Source: Clostridium sp. CAG:245 (GTDB lineage: Bacteria; Bacillota; Clostridia; TANB77; CAG-508). From it: a DNA stretch of 21,100 bases. Below the pieces are notes generated by a model. The model did no database searches. It was not told where the DNA came from and saw only the letters and a list, made by a program, of their open reading frames with translations. A program made the position numbers and the translations under genes. The stretch is from NCBI GenBank assembly GCA_000435175.1, contig FR880038.1, positions 1 to 21,100 on the forward strand, read 5' to 3'. Shown here one piece after another: positions 5,218-12,478 of this stretch. The number at the start of each line of letters is the position of its first letter. Within the stretch, counting starts at the first letter, position 1.

Positions 5218-5249
5218 TTCTGGAGCTAACAACGGGAATCTACCCGCGT
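5218..5249 (-). pseudogene. Fragment of the tRNA-Thr 3' end (23-bp direct repeat)
   Basis: Bases 5218-5240 are identical to 5351-5373, which covers the 3' acceptor strand, CCA and T-arm of the intact tRNA-Thr plus three flanking bases. Similarity continues weakly to about 5249 with a one-base loss in the T-loop. No other part of a tRNA is present. Copies of tRNA 3' ends are typical attachment-site scars left by integrases; a decayed tandem tRNA is the alternative. Confidence 0.75.
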
Positions 5250-5306
5250 CGGGAAAATTGTCCACTGGACAATTTTCTGTTCCTCCTTTTCAATTCCCGT
5301 TTTTTT
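5231..5306 (+). other. Nested palindromic structure ending in a T-run
   Basis: AACGGGAAT (5231-5239) pairs with ATTCCCGTT (5293-5301) and is followed by TTTTT on the plus strand. Enclosed are CCCG-CGT-CGGG (5243-5253) and a perfect 11-bp hairpin GAAAATTGTCC-ACT-GGACAATTTTC (5253-5277). It looks like a branched plus-strand terminator, or a small palindromic repeat inserted in a tRNA-derived sequence. No plus-strand promoter close upstream is evident, so what is transcribed through it is unknown. Confidence 0.6.
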
Positions 5307-5308
5307 AT

Positions 5309-5340
5309 AAAAAATACTAGAATTCTCTAAAAATTCTAGT
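5309..5340. terminator. Terminator of sigH/tRNA-Thr, probably bidirectional
   Basis: ACTAGAATT (5316-5324) and AATTCTAGT (5332-5340) form a perfect 9-bp stem. On the minus strand it is followed by ATTTTTT, ending tRNA-Thr and any sigH read-through; on the plus strand by TTTC. Confidence 0.85.
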
Positions 5341-5353
5341 TTTCTATATTTTC

Positions 5354-5429
5354 TGGAGCTAACAACGGGAATCGAACCCGTGACCTCAGCCTTACCAAGG
5401 CTGCGCTCTACCTACTGAGCTATGATAGC
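5354..5429 (-). tRNA. tRNA-Thr (anticodon GGT)
   Basis: This 76-nt cloverleaf has an encoded CCA. The anticodon loop TTGGTAA sits between CAGCC and GGCTG, with anticodon GGT at 5394-5396. The D-arm is GCTC...GAGC and the T-arm ACGGG-TTCGAAT-CCCGT. The acceptor strands GCTATCA and TGTTAGC pair except for a U-U mismatch at position 5-68. It starts 31 nt after the sigH stop with no terminator between, so it is probably processed from a sigH-tRNA transcript. Its 3' end is duplicated at 5218-5240. Confidence 0.96.
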
Positions 5430-5460
5430 ATATGTTGCTTCCGGTTTGCATCAGAAGCTT

Positions 5461-6093
5461 TTATATATTACTTTCTGCTTGTATATTTTTTGCAGTTTTC
5501 TTTCTAATTCTTTGTATCGCATTGTCCACAGATTTTACTGGAGCATCTAATCTTTCTGCAATTTTTACATAAGATTCGCCTTGTACATATCTATTAAGTA
5601 CTTTCTTTTCAAAGTCACTTAAAGATGAGTCTATCACATTTTCTACACTTGAAAAGTATTCTTTTTTTGTGATTGTATCCAGTGGATCTTCTATTACTGT
5701 GTTTTCAAGCACGTCCACTATTTGCGTATCATTGTTTCCATCTTCATTTTCGAATGCTGTCATATTCAATGATAAATATGAATTTAATGGCATATGTTTC
5801 TGTCTATTAGAGGATTTTATTGCTGTTATTAATTGTCTTTCTATACATAAATTTGCAAATGATTTAAATGAGTTCTGCTTGTCCGGTTTGTAATCTTTAA
5901 TTGCTTTATATAAACCTATCAAACCTTCTTGAACTATATCTTCTTTTTCGGCACCAATTATAAAATATTTATTCACTTTTGAATTTACTAGGTCTTTATA
6001 TTTGCATATTAAAAAATCTAGTGCATCTGTATCTTTTTTATTTATCAATTCCAGTAGTTCATCATCAGACATATTATTATAATTGTTGTTCAT
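5461..6093 (-). CDS. sigH: RNA polymerase sigma factor SigH (Spo0H)
   Basis: SigH directs transition-phase and early sporulation transcription in Firmicutes. The protein contains DALDFLICKYKDLV, then the sigma region 2 signature GAEKEDIVQEGLIGLYKAI and a region with RQKHMPLNSYLSL, all close to B. subtilis SigH. Its region 4 helix-turn-helix is near residues 160-205 (SYVKIAERL...KSVDNAIQRIRKK). The 210-aa length is near the usual 215-220. ATG 6093 is preceded by AGGAGG at a long 13-nt spacer; an in-frame TAA upstream excludes a longer start. A sigma-A promoter lies upstream. In many Firmicutes sigH is followed by rpmG-secE-nusG; here a tRNA and a mobile-looking island follow instead. Confidence 0.95.
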   Translation of the reverse strand: MNNNYNNMSDDELLELINKKDTDALDFLICKYKDLVNSKVNKYFIIGAEKEDIVQEGLIGLYKAIKDYKPDKQNSFKSFANLCIERQLITAIKSSNRQKHMPLNSYLSLNMTAFENEDGNNDTQIVDVLENTVIEDPLDTITKKEYFSSVENVIDSSLSDFEKKVLNRYVQGESYVKIAERLDAPVKSVDNAIQRIRKKTAKNIQAESNI

Positions 6094-6133
6094 CTTTTAG
6101 CAAGTTCCTCCTAATAGTGCCTCATTGGTTTGT

Positions 6134-6163
6134 ATTATATGCTAAAAAAGCTTGAAATGTCAA
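6134..6163 (-). promoter_or_regulatory. Sigma-A promoter of sigH
   Basis: On the minus strand: TTGACA (6158-6163), an 18-nt spacer, TATAAT (6134-6139). Both hexamers are perfect. Confidence 0.85.
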
Positions 6164-6262
6164 TATTTTTTGCAAATTATTTTGATTTTCTGTTTTAATT
6201 TTTTCATATTTCATTAGTTTAGTATATAACCTATTATACTGCTACTTTTATAAGATTTTTTA

Positions 6263-6291
6263 TTGATAAACAGTCTTTTTTGCGGTATAAT
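6263..6291 (+). promoter_or_regulatory. Sigma-A promoter of rqcH
   Basis: TTGATA (6263-6268), a 17-nt spacer, TATAAT (6286-6291), about 25 nt before the ribosome site. It is divergent from the sigH promoter, about 100 bp away. Confidence 0.85.
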
Positions 6292-6322
6292 CATTCTATT
6301 AAAATTTAAGGAGATTTTTGCA

Positions 6323-8080
6323 ATGGCTTTTGATGGTATTGTAACTAAAGCAGTAGTTTCAGAATTAAACACTTGCCTTATTAATGGAAAGATAAATAAA
6401 ATTTTTGAACCTAATAAAAACGAGATTTTATTGGGTGTTTATTCTAGTGGAAAGAATTATTGTTTGAATGTTTCTATAGATTCAGTAAACTATAGAATTA
6501 ATTTAACTACTAATTCTAAACCTAACCCTCAAAATGTTTTGAATTTTTGCATGGTTCTTAGAAAACATTTGACTGGTGGAACTATTAAAAGAATTTATTC
6601 TAATGGCTTAGAACGTATTGTTTTTATTGATATTGATGTATACAACGAACTTAATGATTTAATTACAAAAACTCTTGTTGTTGAACTTATGGGAAAACAC
6701 AGCAATATTATATTGCTAAATTCGGAGCATACAGTTATCGATAGCTTACGTCATCTAAATAAGTTTGATAACTCAAATAGAGACATCTTCCCTGGTTCGA
6801 AATATTTGAATATTGAAAGTGCTAAAAAGGACTTTCTTGCAGTTAAAACTTTCGATGAGTTTTATAGAGATGTTTCAATAGATAGCGAAAATTTACCATC
6901 AACATTATCTAAAGTTTACAATGGATTTGGAAAAAAGAATATATCATATTTATTAAAAACATTGAACATTCCAACAGCTGTTTCTACTAATAATTTGAAA
7001 GAAGTTTACTCATATCTAAAAGATTTATTTGCAAACATGCCTGATAACGTTGTTTTAAAAGAATATCCTTCTGTTAAGAAAGATTACTTTGCTTATAAAT
7101 CAACAAACGATGGACTTGCTGTGAACTTCTATTTAGATGATTTCTATACTTCAAAAGAACAGTCTGAGCAATTCAAGCAGTACAGAGATACAGTATTAAA
7201 GCTTGTTTTAAATCATGTTGGAAAGATAAAAGAAAGAATTAGCACAATAGATTCAAAAATTGCCGATTGCACAAATGCTGAAAAATACAGATTATATGGT
7301 GAATTAATAACTTCAAATTTATACAGAATACCAGATTATCCACAGGCTGAAGTTACTTTGGAAAACTATTATGATAACAACAATTTAATTACTATACCAT
7401 TAGATGAGAAATTTAGTCCATCTAAAAATGCTAAGAATTTTTTCAAAAAATATAGAAAACTACAAAACACAATAGCTATTGTAGAAAAGCAAAAAGAATT
7501 GTCAGAGACTGAGTTATCATACTTAGAAAGTATTGTATACGAGTTAGAAGAAGTTTCCACAATTGAAGATATAGACAATATTTATTCTGAAATTTGTGAT
7601 AATTTAATTTTCGGGAAAAATGCAAATACAGTAAATAATCATGTATACAATAAACAGAGCAAAATTACTAATTCTAAATCGAGTAAGCAATCAAACGCAA
7701 GTAATATGCCGGAAAAACGTAATATTGATGGTTACACTGTTTACATTGGAAAGAATAATAAACAAAATGATTATTTAACTTGCAGACTCGCACAAAATTC
7801 TGATATTTGGTTTCACACGAAAGATATTCATGGAAGTCATGTTGTCTTAAAAACAGATAGTAATTTAAAATTTACTGATAAATCCACCACAGTTCCAGAT
7901 GCTGTTTTATATAAATGTGCATCTATTGCGGCATATTACAGCAAGGCTAGAATGTCTCAAAATGTGCCAGTTGACTATACTTTAATAAAATATGTAAAAA
8001 AGCCTAATGGAGCAAAACCAGGAATGGTAATATACACAAATAATAAGACCCTATATGCAAATCCTCAAAATATACAATAA
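6323..8080 (+). CDS. rqcH: Ribosome quality control protein RqcH (NFACT family; formerly FbpA/YloA)
   Basis: RqcH binds stalled 50S-peptidyl-tRNA complexes and recruits tRNA-Ala to add C-terminal Ala tails that mark nascent chains for degradation. It was earlier annotated as fibronectin-binding protein. The protein begins MAFDGIVTKAV. It has Glu97-Arg98 (GLERIVF) at the D/E-R site needed for tRNA binding, helix-hairpin-helix and coiled-coil segments in the middle, and a C-terminal NFACT-R domain with DIWFHTKDIHGSHV. At 585 aa it is full length. The frame opens at 6263, inside the promoter; ATG 6323 with AAGGAG 9 nt upstream is the true start. It is monocistronic. Confidence 0.95.
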   Translation: MAFDGIVTKAVVSELNTCLINGKINKIFEPNKNEILLGVYSSGKNYCLNVSIDSVNYRINLTTNSKPNPQNVLNFCMVLRKHLTGGTIKRIYSNGLERIVFIDIDVYNELNDLITKTLVVELMGKHSNIILLNSEHTVIDSLRHLNKFDNSNRDIFPGSKYLNIESAKKDFLAVKTFDEFYRDVSIDSENLPSTLSKVYNGFGKKNISYLLKTLNIPTAVSTNNLKEVYSYLKDLFANMPDNVVLKEYPSVKKDYFAYKSTNDGLAVNFYLDDFYTSKEQSEQFKQYRDTVLKLVLNHVGKIKERISTIDSKIADCTNAEKYRLYGELITSNLYRIPDYPQAEVTLENYYDNNNLITIPLDEKFSPSKNAKNFFKKYRKLQNTIAIVEKQKELSETELSYLESIVYELEEVSTIEDIDNIYSEICDNLIFGKNANTVNNHVYNKQSKITNSKSSKQSNASNMPEKRNIDGYTVYIGKNNKQNDYLTCRLAQNSDIWFHTKDIHGSHVVLKTDSNLKFTDKSTTVPDAVLYKCASIAAYYSKARMSQNVPVDYTLIKYVKKPNGAKPGMVIYTNNKTLYANPQNIQ

Positions 8081-8122
8081 TACAAAACGGTGACAGAGAA
8101 GAACACAAAAAAGCATTAATAT

Positions 8123-8169
8123 AAATTGGAACGGAAAAATATAAATTTTTTCTCCGTTCCAATTTTATA
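8123..8169. terminator. Bidirectional terminator between rqcH and the DUF4116 gene
   Basis: AAATTGGAACGGA (8123-8135) pairs perfectly with TCCGTTCCAATTT (8153-8165). A/T-rich pairs in the loop extend the stem. T-rich tracts flank both sides, so it serves the two convergent genes. Confidence 0.9.
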
Positions 8170-8179
8170 CCAAAAAATT

Positions 8180-8704
8180 TTATGCTGGTGGATTTATTAT
8201 TGCCTGTATTTCTTCATCTTGTCTTAATTCTGGTACTATAAAATCATAAGCTCTTTTGTCATTTTTTATTGCTTCTATTGCTATTGTCTTGTCTGAACGC
8301 AGACGCTTGCTAGCATATTTTACAATTAAACCTTTATTTTTTACTGTTTCTAGCACAACATCATAATCATCTCTTAGTTCTTTGCTTACATAATATAAAA
8401 TTTGTCCATCTGTTTTTGCGGCTTTGAGTACTAGTTCTTTATCTGCTTTCAATTCATCTGAGGCATAACATAAAACCCAGCCTTTTTTCTCAACTGCCTG
8501 CATCAATATTTCTCTGTCTGCTTTCAACCTTTTTGAGGCAAATTCCAATGCTCCACCATCTTTTGTAACAGCTTTCATTACTAGTTCTTTGTCGTCTTGT
8601 AATTCAGGAGATGCTGCATCTAATAAAAGTCCATCTTCTTCTATTGCTTTTTCTACATATTCTCTGTCATTGCTATGTTCTTTTACATCGTCATAAGTGT
8701 ACAT
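8180..8704 (-). CDS. DUF4116 repeat protein
   Basis: This 174-aa protein consists of six near-exact 25-residue repeats plus a partial seventh. Units start at Asp13, 38, 63, 88, 113, 138 and 163. Each follows the pattern D-(K/R)-E-hydrophobic-x-K-A-V-...-D-G-...-(A)-S-x-E-L-x-x-D and would form a helical pair. This is the DUF4116 pattern; such proteins are common in protists, giant viruses and some bacteria, and their function is unknown. It has no signal peptide or membrane segment, so it is probably a cytoplasmic scaffold or binding protein. GGGAGG lies just upstream of ATG 8704. It is 25 nt downstream of a small unknown gene, likely in one transcript. Confidence 0.85.
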   Translation of the reverse strand: MYTYDDVKEHSNDREYVEKAIEEDGLLLDAASPELQDDKELVMKAVTKDGGALEFASKRLKADREILMQAVEKKGWVLCYASDELKADKELVLKAAKTDGQILYYVSKELRDDYDVVLETVKNKGLIVKYASKRLRSDKTIAIEAIKNDKRAYDFIVPELRQDEEIQAIINPPA

Positions 8705-8729
8705 TTTTCAAGCCTCCCTCGCATTCCAA

Positions 8730-8972
8730 CTATAGTGCACTTGTTTTATATTCTATGTTTTCCATGTATGGATATATTTCTTTTAATCTTTTGTGTGTTA
8801 TTATTGTTAAACGTGGTAATGGATTTTTTAAATTTTCTGTTAGTAACTGCTGTGTATAGCAATTTTCTGATGTCTTAAATAATTGGTATCTGTTTCTAAC
8901 ATATGTGTAAAAAATTATATACCCATTATCTAATTCGTTTTCCATGCGTTCAAATGAATATTTGCCTTCCAT
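8730..8972 (-). CDS. Small hypothetical protein (80 aa)
   Basis: I do not recognise this protein. It starts at ATG 8972 with AAAGGA 11 nt upstream and is followed after 25 nt by the DUF4116 gene, which supports a two-gene unit. The sequence begins MEGKYSFERMENELDNGYIIF and contains YTYVRNRYQLFKTSENC, which suggests a beta-rich N-terminal half. The C-terminal LTIITHKRLKEIYPYMENIEY looks helical. It is soluble, without motif or signal peptide. Codon use is like that of its neighbours. Confidence 0.65.
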   Translation of the reverse strand: MEGKYSFERMENELDNGYIIFYTYVRNRYQLFKTSENCYTQQLLTENLKNPLPRLTIITHKRLKEIYPYMENIEYKTSAL

Positions 8973-9012
8973 ATGTTTATTTGTCCTTTCCCTGGTGAAA
9001 AATAATTATAAT

Positions 9013-9062
9013 TTTGACTACGTCAAATTTCATTCAAAACGCAGTTACATACAAAAAGTATG
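9013..9062. other. Intergenic hairpins between ligA and the 80-aa gene
   Basis: Two structures occur: TTTGAC-TAC-GTCAAA (9013-9027) and CATAC-AAAAA-GTATG (9048-9062). On the minus strand the second lies about 90 nt past the ligA stop, followed within 10 nt by GCGTTTTG, so it may be a weak terminator. The first could be an operator or leader stem for the 80-aa gene. No convincing promoter was found in 8973-9153. Confidence 0.35.
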
Positions 9063-9153
9063 CGTCCTTGCCTTTTGGATTTATTTTCCTTGCTAAAATT
9101 TAATTCTTTTCCACCTTCTCTTTTTTGAATTTTCAACTTTACTACATTTGTAA

Positions 9154-11169
9154 TTATTTTTCAATCATATTTTTAAAATCTTGCTCTGAAATAATTGCAA
9201 CTCCCAATTCTTGTGCTTTTGTTAATTTTGAACCCGCTTCTTCCCCGGCTAGTACGTAGCTCGTTTTTTTAGAAACTGAACCTGATACTTTGCCACCAAA
9301 GCTTTCTATTATATCACTAGCTTCTTGCCTTGTATATTTTTCTAGACTTCCTGTTAATACAAATGTTTTTCCTGCAAATCTGTCATCTGTATTAGTATTT
9401 TCATTTTGTATTACCTCAGTATTTACTCCGGCCTCTTTTAACTTATTTATTAAGTCTATCGTTTGTGGTTGTCTAAAAAATTCGTAAATACTTTGTGCTG
9501 TAATTTCTCCAACATCATCTATCATGCTTAATTCTTCGAAACTTGCTTCTGCAATTTTGTCTATTGATTTGTATTTTTTGCACAATCCTTTTGCAGATTT
9601 TGTTCCTATATGTCTTATTCCAAGTGCTGTTAGTAGCTTAAATAAATCATTGTTTTTGCTTGCATTTATTGAATCTATTAGATTTTGAGCAAATTTCTTT
9701 CCATTCTTTTTAAGTGATGCAATTTCTTCTGCTGTTAATGTGTAAATGTCAGCAATATTTTTTATTAAACCTTTATCTACTAATTGTTCTAATATTTTTA
9801 TTCCAAGCCCATCTATATCCATTCCTTCTTTTGAGACGAAATGTGCAAGATTTCTTAATATTTTTGCACTACATTCTATTCCTATACAACGTGCAACGGC
9901 TTCGCCTTCTTCTCTTACTACTGGTGCTCCGCAGACTGGACATACTGTTGGCATAACAAACTCTCTTTCAGTACCATCTCTCTTCGACTTTATAACATCA
10001 ACAACTTCTGGAATTACGTCTCCCTGCTTTTGAATTACGACTGTATCACCTATTTTTAGGTCTTTTTCTTTTATAAAATCTTCATTGTGAAGTGTTGTTT
10101 TTGAAATAGTTGAGCCTGCAACCTTAACTGGCTCTAATATTGCAGTCGGTGTAAGTGCTCCTGTTCTTCCGACTTGACATACGATATCTAAAAGTTTTGT
10201 CTCTTTTTTCTCTGGTGGATATTTGTATGCAATAGCCCACTTTGGAACTTTATAAGTGGTTCCTAATATCTCTCTTAGACGTAAATTATCAACCTTTATA
10301 ACTGCACCATCTATTCCAAATGATAGATTTTCTCTGTCTTCTCCAATCTTTTTGATTGCTTCTATTGCTTCATCTATTGTACTACATAATGTTCTTACCG
10401 GCACTACATTAAATCCTAATTTTTGTAGCTTGTCTAATTCTGTAAAATGTGAATTTTCAGAATCAAATGTATCTTCATCATATTTTTGCACATTAAATAT
10501 AAAAATATCTAGCGGTCTTGTTGCAGTTACCTTTGAGTCCAATTGGCGAAGAGAACCTGCCGCTGCATTTCTTGCATTTGCAAATAGAGTTTCATCTAAT
10601 ATTTCTCTTTCTTCGTTCATTTTTTCGAACTCTTTTGTTCCGATAAATACCTCTCCACGAACCGTAATATCTATTTTTCCTTTTAGTTCTTTTGGAATAT
10701 GTGAAATTGTTTTTAAATTATCTGTTACATCTTCTCCAATCAAGCCATTTCCACGTGTTGCACCTTGTACAAAAACACCATTTTCATACTTAAGTGCTGT
10801 AGATAGACCGTCAATCTTTGTTTCTACAACATATTTTAGCTCTTCATTATTTTCCTCTGCAACTTTTCTAACTCTTGTGTCAAAGTCTCTCAATTCCTCA
10901 AAAGAAAATATATCTTGAAGGCTTTGAAGTGGTACTTCATGCACCACTTGTTTAAATCCCTCTTTAACATGCCCTCCAACTTTTTGAGTTAATGAATCAC
11001 GAGTAATAAGCTCCGGAAATTCTTTTTCCAAAGCTTTTAATCTGTTCATCATCATATCATACTCGTAATCAGTTATTGCAGGGCTATCCATATCGTAATA
11101 TAATTTTGCATAATACTCTAATTTTTCTCTAAGTTCTTTAACCTCTGTTTTCGCTTGCTCTAACTCCAT
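9154..11169 (-). CDS. ligA: NAD-dependent DNA ligase LigA
   Basis: LigA seals nicks in replication and repair using NAD as AMP donor. Domain Ia (residues 1-65) is followed by the nucleotidyltransferase domain with the adenylated Lys118 in KIDGLS. The OB fold comes next (about 320-400), then the zinc finger with Cys410, 413, 428 and 433, the helix-hairpin-helix array (about 445-580), and a BRCT domain (about 594-671). At 671 aa it is complete and typical. ATG 11169 has AGGAGG at a 13-nt spacer, the same AGGAGGAACTT and spacing seen for sigH. It lies 27 nt downstream of the SPFH gene and is probably its operon partner, an uncommon context because pcrA often precedes ligA in Firmicutes. Confidence 0.98.
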   Translation of the reverse strand: MELEQAKTEVKELREKLEYYAKLYYDMDSPAITDYEYDMMMNRLKALEKEFPELITRDSLTQKVGGHVKEGFKQVVHEVPLQSLQDIFSFEELRDFDTRVRKVAEENNEELKYVVETKIDGLSTALKYENGVFVQGATRGNGLIGEDVTDNLKTISHIPKELKGKIDITVRGEVFIGTKEFEKMNEEREILDETLFANARNAAAGSLRQLDSKVTATRPLDIFIFNVQKYDEDTFDSENSHFTELDKLQKLGFNVVPVRTLCSTIDEAIEAIKKIGEDRENLSFGIDGAVIKVDNLRLREILGTTYKVPKWAIAYKYPPEKKETKLLDIVCQVGRTGALTPTAILEPVKVAGSTISKTTLHNEDFIKEKDLKIGDTVVIQKQGDVIPEVVDVIKSKRDGTEREFVMPTVCPVCGAPVVREEGEAVARCIGIECSAKILRNLAHFVSKEGMDIDGLGIKILEQLVDKGLIKNIADIYTLTAEEIASLKKNGKKFAQNLIDSINASKNNDLFKLLTALGIRHIGTKSAKGLCKKYKSIDKIAEASFEELSMIDDVGEITAQSIYEFFRQPQTIDLINKLKEAGVNTEVIQNENTNTDDRFAGKTFVLTGSLEKYTRQEASDIIESFGGKVSGSVSKKTSYVLAGEEAGSKLTKAQELGVAIISEQDFKNMIEK

Positions 11170-11196
11170 TATTATATAAGTTCCTCCTACAAAACT

Positions 11197-12402
11197 TTAT
11201 AATTGTTCTCCACAATTATTGCAGAATTTGTTACCTGCATCATTTGGCATTTTGCACTTTGGGCAAACCTTTTTTGATGTTTTTGCCTTACCGCATTCAC
11301 TACAGAATTTACCATCTGCTGGATTTACATGACCACATTCACAAGTCCAGCCTTCAGCTGTTGTATCATCAGCTTTAGCCTCTTCTTGTTTACTTAAATC
11401 CATTCTGCTCGCATCATTGTTTTGATTCCATGGTCCGTTTGCAGCATTTTGCATCATTCCATTTGTTGACATGTTCATCATTCCTATTCCCATGAATCCA
11501 TTTGCTGCTCCATTTTCATTTTTTGCTGCATTTTCAACAGCATTTGAATATGCTCCAACCATTCTTCCTTGTTGCATGTAAGAGTTTGAACTTAATTCGT
11601 AATCATCAATCTTCTTTGCAGAATCATCTGTTAATGTTACAGATTCAACAGCAAAGCAAACTATTTCTATTCCTCTTTCTCTTATTTTTGCATCAAATAC
11701 CTTTTCGTCCATCATTTCTCTTATTTCATCTGTTTGACTTGGCATTTCTAAAACTGGAACTTTGTATTTAGCTGTACCAAGTTCATTAGCAACATTTTGA
11801 AATACAGACATAACTTCTGTTCTTAATTGCTCTACTAATTCATCTTTTTTATAAATATCAGCAGTTCCTGCTAATTTGCTCATAAACAAAGCTGGGTCTG
11901 CAATTCTAAAAGTATATTTTCCAAAACATTTTACTTCTACTCTTAGTGGTGTTAAAGTATTTGTCATTTGGTTTGGTATTGGGTGTGACCAATCTTGGAA
12001 TGGAATTGGTGCCGCTGTTCCAAATTTATTATCTATTATTTCCTTTGTGTTGAAGAAAAATACTGCCTGTTGTTTAGCACTTGCTCCATTATATGTAAAA
12101 CGTTGCCACATTTCTTTAAATACTGCTCCAAATTGTCCTGCAAAGAATGAAGGTGTAGAAGAACTATCAAAAGTATATACTCCTTCTTCTGCCGTTGCAT
12201 CTATTACTCTACCATTATCAAATATAATTGCACATTGTCCAGGTGCTACTATAATTGTACTTTTGTTTGATATAACTCCATTTGGAGTAGTTTTCTTAAC
12301 CATAAGAATATCATTTGTCATGTTTTCACATCTAATTGCTTCCTTCCATTGATCATGCATTGTGCTTCCTATTGCACTTGCTGCTGCTTTAATTAATCCC
12401 AT
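11197..12402 (-). CDS. SPFH-domain protein with two C-terminal zinc ribbons (YdjI-like, 'virion core protein')
   Basis: This is an SPFH/band-7-like scaffold protein of the family that includes B. subtilis YdjI, encoded beside a PspA-type protein and linked to membrane stress. Residues about 1-280 form the SPFH region. A Met/Asn/Gly-rich linker follows (about 295-330). Two zinc ribbons then use Cys354, 356, 367, 370 and Cys380, 383, 394, 397. There is no signal peptide; an N-terminal amphipathic segment (MGLIKAAASAIG) may bind membranes. ATG 12402 follows AGGAGG at 8 nt. The gene sits between a Tim44-like membrane protein and ligA. Its partnership with the Tim44-like gene fits known ydjGHI-like clusters; its specific role here is unknown. 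Confidence 0.88.
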   Translation of the reverse strand: MGLIKAAASAIGSTMHDQWKEAIRCENMTNDILMVKKTTPNGVISNKSTIIVAPGQCAIIFDNGRVIDATAEEGVYTFDSSSTPSFFAGQFGAVFKEMWQRFTYNGASAKQQAVFFFNTKEIIDNKFGTAAPIPFQDWSHPIPNQMTNTLTPLRVEVKCFGKYTFRIADPALFMSKLAGTADIYKKDELVEQLRTEVMSVFQNVANELGTAKYKVPVLEMPSQTDEIREMMDEKVFDAKIRERGIEIVCFAVESVTLTDDSAKKIDDYELSSNSYMQQGRMVGAYSNAVENAAKNENGAANGFMGIGMMNMSTNGMMQNAANGPWNQNNDASRMDLSKQEEAKADDTTAEGWTCECGHVNPADGKFCSECGKAKTSKKVCPKCKMPNDAGNKFCNNCGEQL

Positions 12403-12478
12403 AATTCTTTCCTCCTAAAATTTTTTAGCTTTTAATAATTTATCCTGTGCAGACCCTATTTTAATGTCCGAACAAGTT

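Noticed and set aside
5003..5218. 71-codon minus-strand ORF overlapping the peptide leader
   Set aside because: Starts in AT-rich spacer without a ribosome site and overlaps promoter, leader repeat and palindrome; a chance frame.
5221..5306. T-box riboswitch near tRNA-Thr
   Set aside because: No specifier loop or conserved T-box sequence; the similarity is to the tRNA itself, and no gene follows in the right direction.
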